NCBI RefSeq assembly: GCF_023008165.1
Contig: NZ_JAKQZA010000001.1
Location: 1 to 64,000 of the forward strand
DNA: 64,000 nucleotides
From: Kordiimonas laminariae
GTDB taxonomy: Bacteria > Pseudomonadota > Alphaproteobacteria > Sphingomonadales > Kordiimonadaceae
Reading direction: 5' to 3'
The first letter of the stretch is position 1. The number at the start of each line of letters is the position of its first letter. Below, one piece after another: positions 26,288-36,002 of the stretch. A model generated the notes under the pieces. It did not search any database, was not told the DNA's origin, and saw only the letters and a list, made by a program, of their open reading frames with translations. Made by a program: the position numbers and the translations under genes.

Positions 26288-28557
26288 GCAGCTTGCCAGA
26301 AAATATAGATAAGCTTCGTTACGAACGTGAAAAACAAGCTCGTATGGAGGCTGAAAAGTTGCTTGAGGCAAAAAGCCTTGAGCTCTACAGGCTGAACGAA
26401 AGCTTGGCTCGAAGTAATGAAGGGCACCAGCAGCGGCTTCATATTTTAAATGAATTTGCCATTGCGGTTACCGAACTTAAAACCGTTGATGAGCTTGGCT
26501 GGTATGTGGCTAAAGAAGTTGTTGGTAAGCTTGGGTTCACCGACTGTGTATTCTATCTGTTTAATGAAGACAGTCAGTGCCTTGTTCAAACCGCTGCGAT
26601 TGCCGAGAAAAACCCTCAAGGGCACGAAATACTTAATCCTCTGGAAATTCCATTAGGCCAAGGTATTACTGGGAACGTTGCTCTTTCCGGTGAAGCGGAA
26701 GTTATCGGCGATGTAACAAACGATCCACGATACGTGCCAGATGTAATACCAGGCGGTTCTGAAATTTGTGTACCTATGATCCATGGTGACCGCCTTCTTG
26801 GTGTGATTGATTGCGAGCACCCAATCAAACATCATTTCAATGAGAATGATCTGGAAATTTTAGGAACGGTGGCATCATATGCCGCGGCTAAAATAGCTGA
26901 ACGTCAGGCCCAACAAGAAGTGGAAACAAGAGCAAATGAGCTGGAAGAAAAGGTAAAACAGCTCACCTCCCTAAAAGAAGAACTAGAGACCGCAAAAGAT
27001 AAAGCCGAAGAGCACAGCGCCCTTAAATCCAGATTTGTTGCAGCAATCAGCCACGAAATTCGTACGCCTCTAAGCGGAATATTAGGCAGCCTTGACCTGC
27101 TTGGAGATGAAGACCTGCCTAGCAGATCATCAGCTCTTGTGGATATGGCCAAAACCAGTGGCCAAACCCTTCACACACTTCTAAATGATGTTATTGATTT
27201 TGCCCGTACAGAAGCTGGCACATTGAAGCTTGAACCATCTGTATTTTCCGTGCGCGAATTGATTGGTTCCATTCAGTATTTTTGGCACCCGCATCTGGAA
27301 GCAAAAAATTGTACACTGGATATCTGTATCGATGATGCAGTTAAAGGCGCCTATTGGGGTGACCCCGCCAGAATACGGCAAATTATCAACAATTATATTT
27401 CAAACGCATTGAAATATTCGGAAACCGAAAAACTAGTACTTGCGGTAACGTGCGCAAATTCAGTGGCTGACGAAAGTAACCATTTAAAATTTCAACTACA
27501 GGATTTTGGTATCGGCCTTAGCATTGAGGACCAAGCTATTATCTTTGAAGAATTTTCACAAACACGTACACAAAGCAGATCAAACGTTGAAGGTGCAGGT
27601 CTTGGCCTGGCTATTTGCAGGCAACTGGCACGCCTTATGGCTGGTGAAGTGGGTGTAGAGAGCCAATTGGGCAAAGGAGCAACCTTCTGGTTAGCTGCTG
27701 ACTTTAAAGTGGCTACCGCCGCTGAGAGCCAACCGCAAACCGAAGAACGCATTCTTACAAACTTCAAAGAGAGGCTGAATAGAAGAGCCCGTGTGCTGGT
27801 GGCTGAAGATGTACCTACCAACCAAATCATCGTACGCACTGAATTAGAACGGTTTGGTTGCCGGGTTACTATTGCTAACAATGGTATCGAAGCCGTGGAG
27901 GCCGCGCGCAGGCACTCGTATGATATTATTTTCATGGATATTGCCATGCCGAGCATGGACGGCATTGAAGCGACGAAACGTATCATACAGATGCTGGGCA
28001 AAAAAAATGCGCCTCCAATATATGCGCTAACTGCCCACGGCATGGATGAAGACCGGCAGGATTTCCAATCTGCAGGGATGGTTGATCTGGTGACAAAGCC
28101 TTTCAATAGAAAACAGCTATATTACGCGATTGAAAGCGCAGTTGGTCTATCCGGCGATGCGGCAGAACCGATAACCGAGAATTTAGACCAAGAGAATGCT
28201 ATTCCTTTCTTCGAACAGGAAAGACTTGGAAGTTTACTGGAAACGCTGGATGAGGAAAGCTGTGGCTTATTGATTGATCAGAGCCTTAAAGATTTGAACA
28301 AAATTCTTGATGGTATGCGGGAAGGCCTTCAAAATCATGATCCGGATCATGTCGCTAAAATGGCTCACCAGCTCAAGAGCGTAAGCGGCACATTTGGCCT
28401 GCCGCGTATTCAGCATTTATCTGAACAGACACAAGTTCACTGGAAAAATGAACTGGTAACAGAAACATTAAATACTGGCCGCACCATTTGTGAGACCTTG
28501 CCTAAAGGCCTTCAGATGATTGAAGATACCGGCAAATTATATAGTAGCGGAGGATAG
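26284..28557 (+). CDS. Hybrid histidine kinase: coiled coil, GAF, HisKA-HATPase, receiver, HPt
   Basis: 757 residues, ATGA overlap with H-NOX. N-terminal coiled coil (1-50; REKQARMEAEKLLEAKSLEL) resembles that of the second H-NOX kinase. Then a GAF domain (about 60-205), a second coiled coil, HisKA with His257 (SHEIRTPLSG), an ATPase domain with NNYISNALKYS, DFGIGLS and GAGLGLAI, a receiver with Asp552 (FMDIAMPS), and an HPt domain with His695 (MAHQLKSVSGTFG). So it contains a full internal phosphorelay that could pass phosphate to the sigma-54 activator next door. Functionally analogous to PrsK, the PEP-CTERM-linked kinase, though PrsK is simpler. No membrane segment; input is cytosolic via H-NOX and GAF. 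Confidence 0.92.
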   Translation: MSSLPENIDKLRYEREKQARMEAEKLLEAKSLELYRLNESLARSNEGHQQRLHILNEFAIAVTELKTVDELGWYVAKEVVGKLGFTDCVFYLFNEDSQCLVQTAAIAEKNPQGHEILNPLEIPLGQGITGNVALSGEAEVIGDVTNDPRYVPDVIPGGSEICVPMIHGDRLLGVIDCEHPIKHHFNENDLEILGTVASYAAAKIAERQAQQEVETRANELEEKVKQLTSLKEELETAKDKAEEHSALKSRFVAAISHEIRTPLSGILGSLDLLGDEDLPSRSSALVDMAKTSGQTLHTLLNDVIDFARTEAGTLKLEPSVFSVRELIGSIQYFWHPHLEAKNCTLDICIDDAVKGAYWGDPARIRQIINNYISNALKYSETEKLVLAVTCANSVADESNHLKFQLQDFGIGLSIEDQAIIFEEFSQTRTQSRSNVEGAGLGLAICRQLARLMAGEVGVESQLGKGATFWLAADFKVATAAESQPQTEERILTNFKERLNRRARVLVAEDVPTNQIIVRTELERFGCRVTIANNGIEAVEAARRHSYDIIFMDIAMPSMDGIEATKRIIQMLGKKNAPPIYALTAHGMDEDRQDFQSAGMVDLVTKPFNRKQLYYAIESAVGLSGDAAEPITENLDQENAIPFFEQERLGSLLETLDEESCGLLIDQSLKDLNKILDGMREGLQNHDPDHVAKMAHQLKSVSGTFGLPRIQHLSEQTQVHWKNELVTETLNTGRTICETLPKGLQMIEDTGKLYSSGG

Positions 28558-28561
28558 CTTT

Positions 28562-29980
28562 ATGACGACCCTCGAAAGCAAGATATTACTTATCGAAGAT
28601 GTTCTCTCTATGGCTCTTCTATATGAAAAGCAGCTCAATTTGGCTGGCTTAGGCGTAAAGAGCGTTGAAACACTTGCCGCGGCCAGAGAAGCGATCAAAG
28701 AAGAAAACTATGATCTACTGCTTCTTGATCTCAACCTCCCAGACGGTGACGGGCTTAGTTTTCTTGAAGAAATTCAGGGAACGCCAAACGAAACGCCCGC
28801 AATTGTCATCACTGCGGATTCCTCGCTGAATAATGCGGTGCATGCAATGAAGCTAGGTGCGCTTGATTATCTGGTAAAACCCTTCAGCGAAAGCCGCTTG
28901 ATCACAACAGTGAACAACACGCTTGAAAGGGTAATGCTCCGGGAGCAAATTGATACACTTCGCCAAACACATCAAAGCGGCTCATTCCACGATTTCATTG
29001 GCTCCTCCAGCTCCATGCAGCGTGTTTACAGAACCATTGAAAACGTGGCTGCATCGAAGGCGACAGTATTTATCACGGGTGCGTCGGGCACAGGTAAAGA
29101 ACTGTGTGCTGAAGCCATACACAAAGCTGGACCTCGCGCGAAAAAGCCTTTTATTCCTGTGAATTGTGCTGCTATTCCCCATGATCTTTTGGAATCAGAA
29201 CTATTTGGCCACCTGAAAGGATCCTTCACTGGGGCGATTTCAAACCGCGAAGGTGCGGCGAGAGCCGCAGAAGGTGGTACTCTGTTTCTCGATGAAATGT
29301 GTGAGCTTGATTTAACCTTGCAGAAAAAGCTTCTGCGGTTTCTTCAAACCAGCATGGTTCACCCTGTTGGTGCTTCTCAGCCTGAACATGTAGATGTGCG
29401 CGTAATTTGCGCCACCAACCGAAATCCGATTGAGGAAGTTCGTGCCGGCAGGTTCAGAGAAGACCTATATTTCCGCCTTAATGTTGTACCGATTGCGTTG
29501 CCTCCACTAAACGCACGTGGTCAGGATGTGATTGAAATTGCTTCCAGCTTTCTGACTAAGTTCTCAGAAGAAGAAGGTAAACAATTCCAAGGGTTTGATG
29601 CAGGTGCACAAGCACTGCTTATGTCATACAACTGGCCAGGAAATGTAAGGGAGCTACAGAATACAATCCGCAACATGGCCGTTCTTCACGATGGTGAAGT
29701 GATTACTCAGGAAATGTTCCCACCGCTTGAAGGAGAGCTTGGTTCACTATCTCCGATTTCTCAGGAAATTCCGAACAGCATTCCTATGCAGCAACCTTCT
29801 CAGGCAATTAACCTGGAAGGCAATTCGCTGGCAACACTGGCGGAACTCGAAAAGAAAATCATCGAAGACCGAATTGAAGCTTTTAGCGGCAGTATCCCGA
29901 AAGCCGCGGACTCACTTGGTGTAAGCCCTTCCACGATCTACCGTAAAAAAGAAGATTGGCTGAAAAAAGAAGCTGTCTAA
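28562..29980 (+). CDS. NtrC-type sigma-54-dependent response regulator
   Basis: 472 residues from ATG 28562 behind GGAGG; an open frame to 28520 overlaps the kinase. Receiver with Asp56, AAA+ domain with Walker A GASGTGKE (about 172-179) and GSFTGA (about 220), the sigma-54 contact loop in which the usual GAFTGA has Ser in place of Ala, followed by the DEMCE/Walker B region. C-terminal Fis-type helix-turn-helix (IPKAADSLGVSPSTIYRK). This is the layout of PrsR, which activates PEP-CTERM genes with RpoN. The candidate targets are the sigma-54 promoters at 25672, 35948, 36147 and 43876. Its stop overlaps that of the convergent TPR gene. Confidence 0.93.
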   Translation: MTTLESKILLIEDVLSMALLYEKQLNLAGLGVKSVETLAAAREAIKEENYDLLLLDLNLPDGDGLSFLEEIQGTPNETPAIVITADSSLNNAVHAMKLGALDYLVKPFSESRLITTVNNTLERVMLREQIDTLRQTHQSGSFHDFIGSSSSMQRVYRTIENVAASKATVFITGASGTGKELCAEAIHKAGPRAKKPFIPVNCAAIPHDLLESELFGHLKGSFTGAISNREGAARAAEGGTLFLDEMCELDLTLQKKLLRFLQTSMVHPVGASQPEHVDVRVICATNRNPIEEVRAGRFREDLYFRLNVVPIALPPLNARGQDVIEIASSFLTKFSEEEGKQFQGFDAGAQALLMSYNWPGNVRELQNTIRNMAVLHDGEVITQEMFPPLEGELGSLSPISQEIPNSIPMQQPSQAINLEGNSLATLAELEKKIIEDRIEAFSGSIPKAADSLGVSPSTIYRKKEDWLKKEAV

Positions 29981-31977
29981 GACCCTTGCGCTTCAATTGC
30001 TTGCTGAATATCAGAGAGTGTTGCCTGATATTCAGTAACATTCGGCGCAAGCTTTACGGCTCTTTCTGCTAGTTCTAGCGCATGCTGCAAATCACCCTGA
30101 GTTTCATATAATTTGTATGCAAGGTTATTGAGCGCAATATGATTAGCCTCTTCTATTTCAAGAAGTTTTAGATATACCGCGAGAGCAAGATCATGATCTT
30201 TACTGTCCTCAGCTATTTGAGCAAGTAGCATCAACCGATCCCTTAACAGATTGCGCAGTTCTATTTCCGAAGACTTGCTATACTGATTTAGCTCAATATG
30301 AGTAAAAGCCCCCCACCAGTGCGCCAGCTGCTTGCCAGACAATTCCTTGCCGTTTTGATAAAAACCCAGCGCAAGCCTTGTTGCCTCAACTGTAAACTCA
30401 GGACGTAATTTAACGGCCGTCGCTAAATGAGCATATGTGGCTTCGAGATCATCAAAATAAGCGTATGCAATCGATAGAAGCTGGAAAGCACGTGCGTTAT
30501 TAGGGGCCCATTTAAGAACAGGCCTCAAAATCTGAATAGCTTTTGCCACTTTATCACTTTCGCCTGACATCAAAAGATACCGCGCTTCAACCAGGCGCCA
30601 GAATATCGCTTTTTCAGGACTGGCGTTTTTAATTGCCTCTACATGAAGGTTGGTTGTTTTACCGGCTTCCTCGACACAGGTTCTTACAAGCGCCAGATTA
30701 TCCACCTTCGCGTCAGATATAAAATTTTCGCAAATCTCTAAAGTCTCTGTTTTCTCACGTACATTCTCAAAGATAGCCCATTCAGGGCCAATGCCGGAAA
30801 GAATGGCTCCATTCTTTTCCGCGATTAGTGAGAGCTCATTCTCACCAATTGCCTGATATAATTTACTCTTTAGCTGAAAGATTGGCCCCATATCAGGCAG
30901 GATATCCCCTGCTCGCTCTAAAGCATTCAGTGTCGGCGCATATTCTATTTTTCCATTAGAGAGATTTTGAGCTAATTCACCCCAAACTGATGCAGCATAT
31001 TTGCCGTATCGTTTTTGAATGTCAGCCGGATCCATTTTGAAATCACATCTGGCTTCCAGCGCATAGGCTCCCAGACACTTTAATAACTGCACGTTTAATA
31101 ATGGTGCTGTATCCAGAATATTCTCAGGAAACCTGTAAACAAGCTTATGAAACATACCAACCCGCCAATATAGCTTGGCTAACAGGCTTGCCTGCTTGGC
31201 AGTTAAACCTTCCGAAGCGTTTTCAAGTGCTACAATCGCGTCAAGAGGCCTTCCTTCAGAAAGAAGTAAGGATGTTGCAATTGTTAAGTCTTCTCCTTCC
31301 AATGGCGTTAAAGACAGTTGTTCCAAAAACATGAAACCATCTGGTACTGAAGGAGCCAAAATACGGGATGCAAACGTTCGCCAATCACTGGGGATAGAAG
31401 GCACGATATCTTTAACATCAAACTGTACCGCCTCGCCTGATATTAATGAAGTTTCCACAATTGCCCACACAAGCGGCGAAGTCTCAACTGAATGTAATTC
31501 TTCAAGCGCATGAAGTATATTTTCTTCATCATCCAGTTTAATTGATGCTGCTAGCAAGATTAACGCAGCCTGTTGGCCTTCCGCTTTCCTGGCACTTCTC
31601 TGTGCCTCCAGCCATTTCTCACCACCAAGATACGCCACAGCTTGCGGCAAGTGGTAGCGGGGATCCCGCTTTAGGCTCCATCCAAGCTTATTCAGCATAA
31701 TCTCCTGCGCCAGATGCGCGTTATCCGGCAAGGGAACATGAAGGCGTGCTTCAGAAAGAAGAGTTATCGCGTGAATATCTGTTTTGGTCCGACAATTCTT
31801 ATTGGAGAAATACAGGGTCAACACTTCGATAGCAGAAGCATAATACCCTTGTGGCATAAATTGATCAGCCTCAGCCAGCCAGGCTTCACATTTACTTCTT
31901 TGATGTTGTTTAAAGCTGTAAAATCCGCCAGTCACCAATCCAGCGATCAACAATATCAGTACGATCAAACGTTTCAT
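29977..31977 (-). CDS. Tetratricopeptide-repeat protein, PrsT-like
   Basis: 666 residues, N-terminal signal anchor (MKRLIVLILLIAGLVTGGFY) followed by an extracytoplasmic region built from TPR-like helical pairs. Clear copies near the C-terminus include HDLALAVYLKLLEIEEANHI and LNNLAYKLYETQGDLQHALE. Large TPR proteins (PrsT) occur next to exosortase genes, probably handling polymer or substrate in the envelope. It ends with the stop overlapping the activator gene. First ATG overlaps the exosortase stop by four bases. Last gene of the leftward four-gene operon driven from the sigma-54 site at 35948. Confidence 0.83.
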   Translation of the reverse strand: MKRLIVLILLIAGLVTGGFYSFKQHQRSKCEAWLAEADQFMPQGYYASAIEVLTLYFSNKNCRTKTDIHAITLLSEARLHVPLPDNAHLAQEIMLNKLGWSLKRDPRYHLPQAVAYLGGEKWLEAQRSARKAEGQQAALILLAASIKLDDEENILHALEELHSVETSPLVWAIVETSLISGEAVQFDVKDIVPSIPSDWRTFASRILAPSVPDGFMFLEQLSLTPLEGEDLTIATSLLLSEGRPLDAIVALENASEGLTAKQASLLAKLYWRVGMFHKLVYRFPENILDTAPLLNVQLLKCLGAYALEARCDFKMDPADIQKRYGKYAASVWGELAQNLSNGKIEYAPTLNALERAGDILPDMGPIFQLKSKLYQAIGENELSLIAEKNGAILSGIGPEWAIFENVREKTETLEICENFISDAKVDNLALVRTCVEEAGKTTNLHVEAIKNASPEKAIFWRLVEARYLLMSGESDKVAKAIQILRPVLKWAPNNARAFQLLSIAYAYFDDLEATYAHLATAVKLRPEFTVEATRLALGFYQNGKELSGKQLAHWWGAFTHIELNQYSKSSEIELRNLLRDRLMLLAQIAEDSKDHDLALAVYLKLLEIEEANHIALNNLAYKLYETQGDLQHALELAERAVKLAPNVTEYQATLSDIQQAIEAQGS

Positions 31978-33329
31978 GATTGTTTCCCCAAACGAGATTG
32001 AATTTGTTCCAGAAATTGCAGAGCAACTGCCCTACGTGCAGACAACGGAATTTTTGGATCTTCCACAATTTGCAGACGTAATCGTCCTTTTTTCCCGGGT
32101 ATTTCAGCCACAATTTCAGCGACTGCCTGAACCTGTGCGTGGCTGCGCACCAACAGATGTTCAATACTGGCATCTATGTTTTCATCTTGAAATTCCACAT
32201 GAGAGACAATCCAGCCAAGCGCACGAAAACATATGGCTGACGAATGCTGCTGCGATTTATTGCTGTCTTCATGGAAAATGGCGGTCAGAATTAACTGTCT
32301 CTCGCTGGTCGGTGCATAAAATGTTTTACGGGATAGAAAATCAGCACTGATGATTTTTTGTTCTTCCGCTGAAATATCTGTCCGTTCACCGACCCATCCA
32401 GCAACGTAGTTTGGTATCTCGCTAATTGCTTCGATATTCGTTTTCTCAGTTACGCTTAAAGCTGTGTAACTCACACTGGATACAGTTAATGCAACAGCAA
32501 AGGCGGCAGCCTGTTTTGACCACAGTCTAATGTCCGGTAGTACCAATTCATGAAGCGGCAGGAAGATTAAAACAGGCAAAAGCCAAACAATCGGCATGAT
32601 AAACCAGCCCAGAAAATCATGGAAAGTATTCACCAAATCCTCCGGTGCCTGAAAATTCAAAATCAATAAAACAGACAAGCGAAGAAGGTTCACCCCAATA
32701 GCAATAGGCAAAGCTGAAGCAATGATACCCAGCTTACCTTTAAGGGAAATATCCCGAATGGAAGCACATACTAAACAGCCGAGGAATGCGGGGATAAACA
32801 GCAATGTACCGCTGCAATTTGTGTTGATAGTAACTGTTACTTCACCAGAAACCACCTGTGATCCATATCTGTACACTGGCAGGTCCAGAAGTTGGGCCAG
32901 TGTAACAAACATTTCTGCTTCAACAGTAGCAAGCCACACCCCCACAGATTGTTCCAAACCGTAAGGAACTGGAAGCATCAACACACCACACACTGTAACC
33001 CAGATAGTCTTTTTAAAAGATAGTTTAAAGCACTCTGATATGGTGAACACGATCAAAAACATGCCTGATAGATAAGCGAGTTTTTGAATATCCAGCGCGA
33101 TATGCAATAGAAATGCGAGAGCACTTAAGAGCAACAGCCATCCACGCCCGAAAACTCTTTCACCGGGCTTTCCTAAGGCAATTAATAAAATGCTAAACAT
33201 AGACAAAGCTATGATAGCCCAATGATCTGTCTTCAGGCTGGCTTCCAGCAGTGGTAGCAGCAGGTAAAAACCCACTGCAACCATTGCGGCTAAAGCACCA
33301 AGACGATATTTGCTTAAAATCAAGCACAT
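31974..33329 (-). CDS. Exosortase with fused EpsI-like C-terminal domain
   Basis: 451 residues. Multiple membrane segments in the first 270 residues hold the exosortase catalytic set: Cys172 in NTNCSGTLLFIP, Arg217 in GVNLLRLSV and His237 in FHDFLGWF. These enzymes cut PEP-CTERM proteins at the membrane and attach or release them for export with exopolysaccharide. The C-terminal extracytoplasmic part (about 300-451, with a His-x4-Cys-x3-GW segment) resembles EpsI, normally separate or fused in some exosortase types. Its start overlaps the end of its probable substrate gene by ten bases. Symbol withheld because the exosortase subtype cannot be assigned by eye. Confidence 0.9.
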   Translation of the reverse strand: MCLILSKYRLGALAAMVAVGFYLLLPLLEASLKTDHWAIIALSMFSILLIALGKPGERVFGRGWLLLLSALAFLLHIALDIQKLAYLSGMFLIVFTISECFKLSFKKTIWVTVCGVLMLPVPYGLEQSVGVWLATVEAEMFVTLAQLLDLPVYRYGSQVVSGEVTVTINTNCSGTLLFIPAFLGCLVCASIRDISLKGKLGIIASALPIAIGVNLLRLSVLLILNFQAPEDLVNTFHDFLGWFIMPIVWLLPVLIFLPLHELVLPDIRLWSKQAAAFAVALTVSSVSYTALSVTEKTNIEAISEIPNYVAGWVGERTDISAEEQKIISADFLSRKTFYAPTSERQLILTAIFHEDSNKSQQHSSAICFRALGWIVSHVEFQDENIDASIEHLLVRSHAQVQAVAEIVAEIPGKKGRLRLQIVEDPKIPLSARRAVALQFLEQIQSRLGKQS

Positions 33330-34180
33330 ACCGCCATCTCATCGGCTGTTTTCTTACGGCGAAGTTTTGCAAAACCAAGCAAGAAAAGTGGCCCTAAAAG
33401 GGCAGCTACAGGTCCTGGGAGCGGCACTGCGTTAGAAATCATTTTCTGAACATTCGCAGTACCAACATCAAGGGCTACAACTAAATCATTATAATCTTCA
33501 TCTCCACCGCCAAAAAGATCTTCCATGCCAACCAGAAGGTATGGGCTGTCAGGAGTGGCTAAAATCACAAAATGATCTATACCGTCGGGATTTAGTGATA
33601 TATCGGTGAAATAGGTGTTGGTGCCGCCATTCGCTCCATTTGCAATCAAAAACAGATTCAACTGACTATCAGCATCAAATGTTCCAAGGTCTACGAAATC
33701 TCCGGGCGCCAAAGGCGCATATGATGATCTATAAGTCGTTTCAGTAGGTTCTATATAGGAACTTGATGAACTAGCATCAGGGAAAACAAGAGCAGCATCG
33801 CCATTAAGCCCCTCACTGCTATCGCCAGTGTAAACGCCAAAGCTGTTTCGGTATCCGGCACCTTCGCCAACAAAATAAGCCCTTACGGAAGAGGCCTCGG
33901 TTAAATATAAATCCGACGGATCAAGTGCAATAGATGACAAATCGCCGATTGATTGGCTCTCCGTGAGCGTGTTGTTAACAATGGCTTGTAAATCAGGTAG
34001 TGCGTTCGTGCTAAAATCAGCAGCTTTTTCGTCAGACCCTGCAAGCATTACGTCACCGATAGGCTGTAACCCAAACGGCCTTGCATTCGATTGAACAGTA
34101 GAAACTGTTCCGGCGAAGCTTGCCCCGGACAGGAATGTCCCAAGCAACGTGGCTATAAGAATTTTGGAAGAATTCTTCAC
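33320..34180 (-). CDS. PEP-CTERM-type exosortase substrate with DUF4114-like domain
   Basis: 286 residues. N-terminal signal peptide (MKNSSKILIATLLGTFLSGA). Near residue 190-230, FVILATPDSPYLLVGMEDLF then GGGDEDYNDLVVALDVG is the DUF4114 core, a surface-protein module with an acidic, probably Ca-binding loop. The C-terminal sorting signal is VPLPG (about 252), hydrophobic stretch (PVAALLGPLFLLGFA) and basic KLRRKK, but a further nine residues (TADEMAVCA) follow, encoded where the gene overlaps the exosortase start. The sole obvious exosortase substrate in the window. Expressed from the sigma-54 leftward promoter. Confidence 0.87.
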   Translation of the reverse strand: MKNSSKILIATLLGTFLSGASFAGTVSTVQSNARPFGLQPIGDVMLAGSDEKAADFSTNALPDLQAIVNNTLTESQSIGDLSSIALDPSDLYLTEASSVRAYFVGEGAGYRNSFGVYTGDSSEGLNGDAALVFPDASSSSSYIEPTETTYRSSYAPLAPGDFVDLGTFDADSQLNLFLIANGANGGTNTYFTDISLNPDGIDHFVILATPDSPYLLVGMEDLFGGGDEDYNDLVVALDVGTANVQKMISNAVPLPGPVAALLGPLFLLGFAKLRRKKTADEMAVCA

Positions 34181-34182
34181 AC

Positions 34183-35910
34183 TTAGTCTCCTTTCAAAAA
34201 TTTAACTTGGATGAATGGCTGTAAGGCCCCCCCAGCAAGTTGGATGGTGGGAGCAATAGCGCGCACAAACTGGTTCCAGCCTTCAATCCAGTTATCAGGC
34301 ACATAAACAATGTCATCAGGCATAAGCTCAAGATCAGGAACCTTGCCCTTCAGGATGTGATCCGCATTCACTAGAATAAGCTGCCCTTCAATGGCGGAGT
34401 GTGTGCGGATAATGCGAACCTGGCTCATTAGGGCTGCCGATTTAACTGGCCCACCCACTTGTGTAAGAGCCTTAAGAAGGGTCATTGGTTCATTGGAAAA
34501 TGGAACAGCGCCAGCCCGTACAACAGCCCCCATTACGAAGGCTTTATTATCTCGGGCACTGGGTACAACGAGTGTATCACCCGCCCTTAGCGTAATATTG
34601 TGCTCTGCCTTACCCTCCATCAAAAGCGCCTTCAGGTCCACGGCTGCAATATCACCATCACGCCATAGCCTTGCGCCCCTAAGATATGCAGCTTCTGATA
34701 GTCCGCGCCCCAAGCTCACGGCCTGCATCAGGTTAGTCGGACCATCAAGATAAATCACCCCAGGGTTATTAAACTGCCCCAACAGATAAACTGGGCGGCT
34801 TTTGTGGGATGCCATGTTCACCACAACCCATGGATTGCGGAATTGTTTGGCAAAACCTGCCTTAAGAACGGTTTGAATTTCTTTAAGGCTCCGCCCTGCT
34901 ACGTTCACATTCTCAAGGAAAGGAAGTTGAATAAAGCCATCACCATCTACCTGTACAAGCAGATCATCCAACCCCTCTTCACCAAAAACATTAATACTAA
35001 GGGCATCACCCGAACCAACACGGTAAACCTGATCTTCAAATTCTGAAGCTTCCACATCAATGGCTACAGGCTCTATTTCAACAAGCGCGGGATCTATACG
35101 GTCTCCGTAGGCACGGATATCTTTTTCGTATGCGGTGTCTGCTTCATTAAACGGGCGTGTAGCTAATCTCTCGCTGCAAGCTGCAAGAAAAACAAAAATA
35201 ATACACAGCGCGAGAGGCTTTACATATTTTGGAACTTTCCGAGCTACTTTCTTAAAGATAAAGAGGCATGTCAGGCCAATAATTGCGATATCATAGCGCC
35301 ATGAATGCTTGTGAAGATAATCCAGTTCCGCTTCAAACCGTGTGCTCCAATCATCTACAACATGCTCAGCACCAGCGTTATCAAAAATGCAAACCTGACC
35401 AAGGCTTGTAAGCCCCGGAAGCACATTCAACCGCCGTGTAAAACCTGGAATTTTACCTTCCAGTTCCTCCTGTAAACTCTTTGCAATGGGACGAGGCCCT
35501 ACCAGAGCCATCTCACCTTTAAGAACGTTAAAGAGTTGGGGTAATTCATCAATCTTCAAGTCACGCAGAATTTTACCAATACCAGTGACCATTGGATCAT
35601 CTTTACTAACCTGCCTTGCACGGGACAGATCTTTATCAGCCCCCACACTCATGGTTCTAATTTTATAGGCTGTGAATGTCTTACCCTTAAACCCAGGCCT
35701 ACTCTGTTTATATATAAAGGGGCCGCGCGAATTGAGTTTCACGGCAACAAATAAAACCAAAAACAAAGGAGATAAGAGAAGCAACGACAGGCCAGCTATA
35801 CACCGCTGAATAGCATACCAAACATTATATGGCTGAGAAGAACGCGCCCAATCGTGCTGCTTCCACTTCTGAATTACATCGGCTTTAAAAAATGGAGCTT
35901 GTTGTGTCAT
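34183..35910 (-). CDS. Fused initiating sugar transferase and Wza-type lipoprotein export protein
   Basis: 575 residues in one uninterrupted frame. Residues of about 1-225 are a polyprenyl-phosphate sugar-1-phosphate transferase (WcaJ/PglC-like: membrane helix, TAYKIRTMSVGADKDL, KIDELPQLFNVLKGEMALVGPRP), which starts repeat-unit assembly. Residues of about 230-245 form a hydrophobic segment ending LAAC with lipobox Cys245. Residues of about 280-575 are a polysaccharide export protein with SLBB-type repeats (YRVGSGDALSINVFGEEGLD, VYLLGQFNNPGVI), the Wza outer-membrane channel. No in-frame ATG, GTG or TTG lies right before the lipobox, so this is a true fusion unless a distant start is used. 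LspA cleavage could release the two halves. Confidence 0.9.
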   Translation of the reverse strand: MTQQAPFFKADVIQKWKQHDWARSSQPYNVWYAIQRCIAGLSLLLLSPLFLVLFVAVKLNSRGPFIYKQSRPGFKGKTFTAYKIRTMSVGADKDLSRARQVSKDDPMVTGIGKILRDLKIDELPQLFNVLKGEMALVGPRPIAKSLQEELEGKIPGFTRRLNVLPGLTSLGQVCIFDNAGAEHVVDDWSTRFEAELDYLHKHSWRYDIAIIGLTCLFIFKKVARKVPKYVKPLALCIIFVFLAACSERLATRPFNEADTAYEKDIRAYGDRIDPALVEIEPVAIDVEASEFEDQVYRVGSGDALSINVFGEEGLDDLLVQVDGDGFIQLPFLENVNVAGRSLKEIQTVLKAGFAKQFRNPWVVVNMASHKSRPVYLLGQFNNPGVIYLDGPTNLMQAVSLGRGLSEAAYLRGARLWRDGDIAAVDLKALLMEGKAEHNITLRAGDTLVVPSARDNKAFVMGAVVRAGAVPFSNEPMTLLKALTQVGGPVKSAALMSQVRIIRTHSAIEGQLILVNADHILKGKVPDLELMPDDIVYVPDNWIEGWNQFVRAIAPTIQLAGGALQPFIQVKFLKGD

Positions 35911-35947
35911 GTTTCAGCCTCTTATTAATTAAGATAGCCATAAACAG

Positions 35948-35963
35948 CGCAACCTTCGTGCCA
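35948..35963 (-). promoter_or_regulatory. Sigma-54 promoter of the leftward exosortase operon
   Basis: Reverse strand reads TGGCACGAAGGTTGCG, matching the -24/-12 consensus with correct spacing. Predicted start near 35937, about 27 bases before the ATG at 35910. Drives sugar transferase/Wza, PEP-CTERM, exosortase and TPR genes. Confidence 0.85.
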
Positions 35964-36002
35964 ACGGAGCTAAAACTCTAACTCCTTATAAATTCAACAA
36001 TT

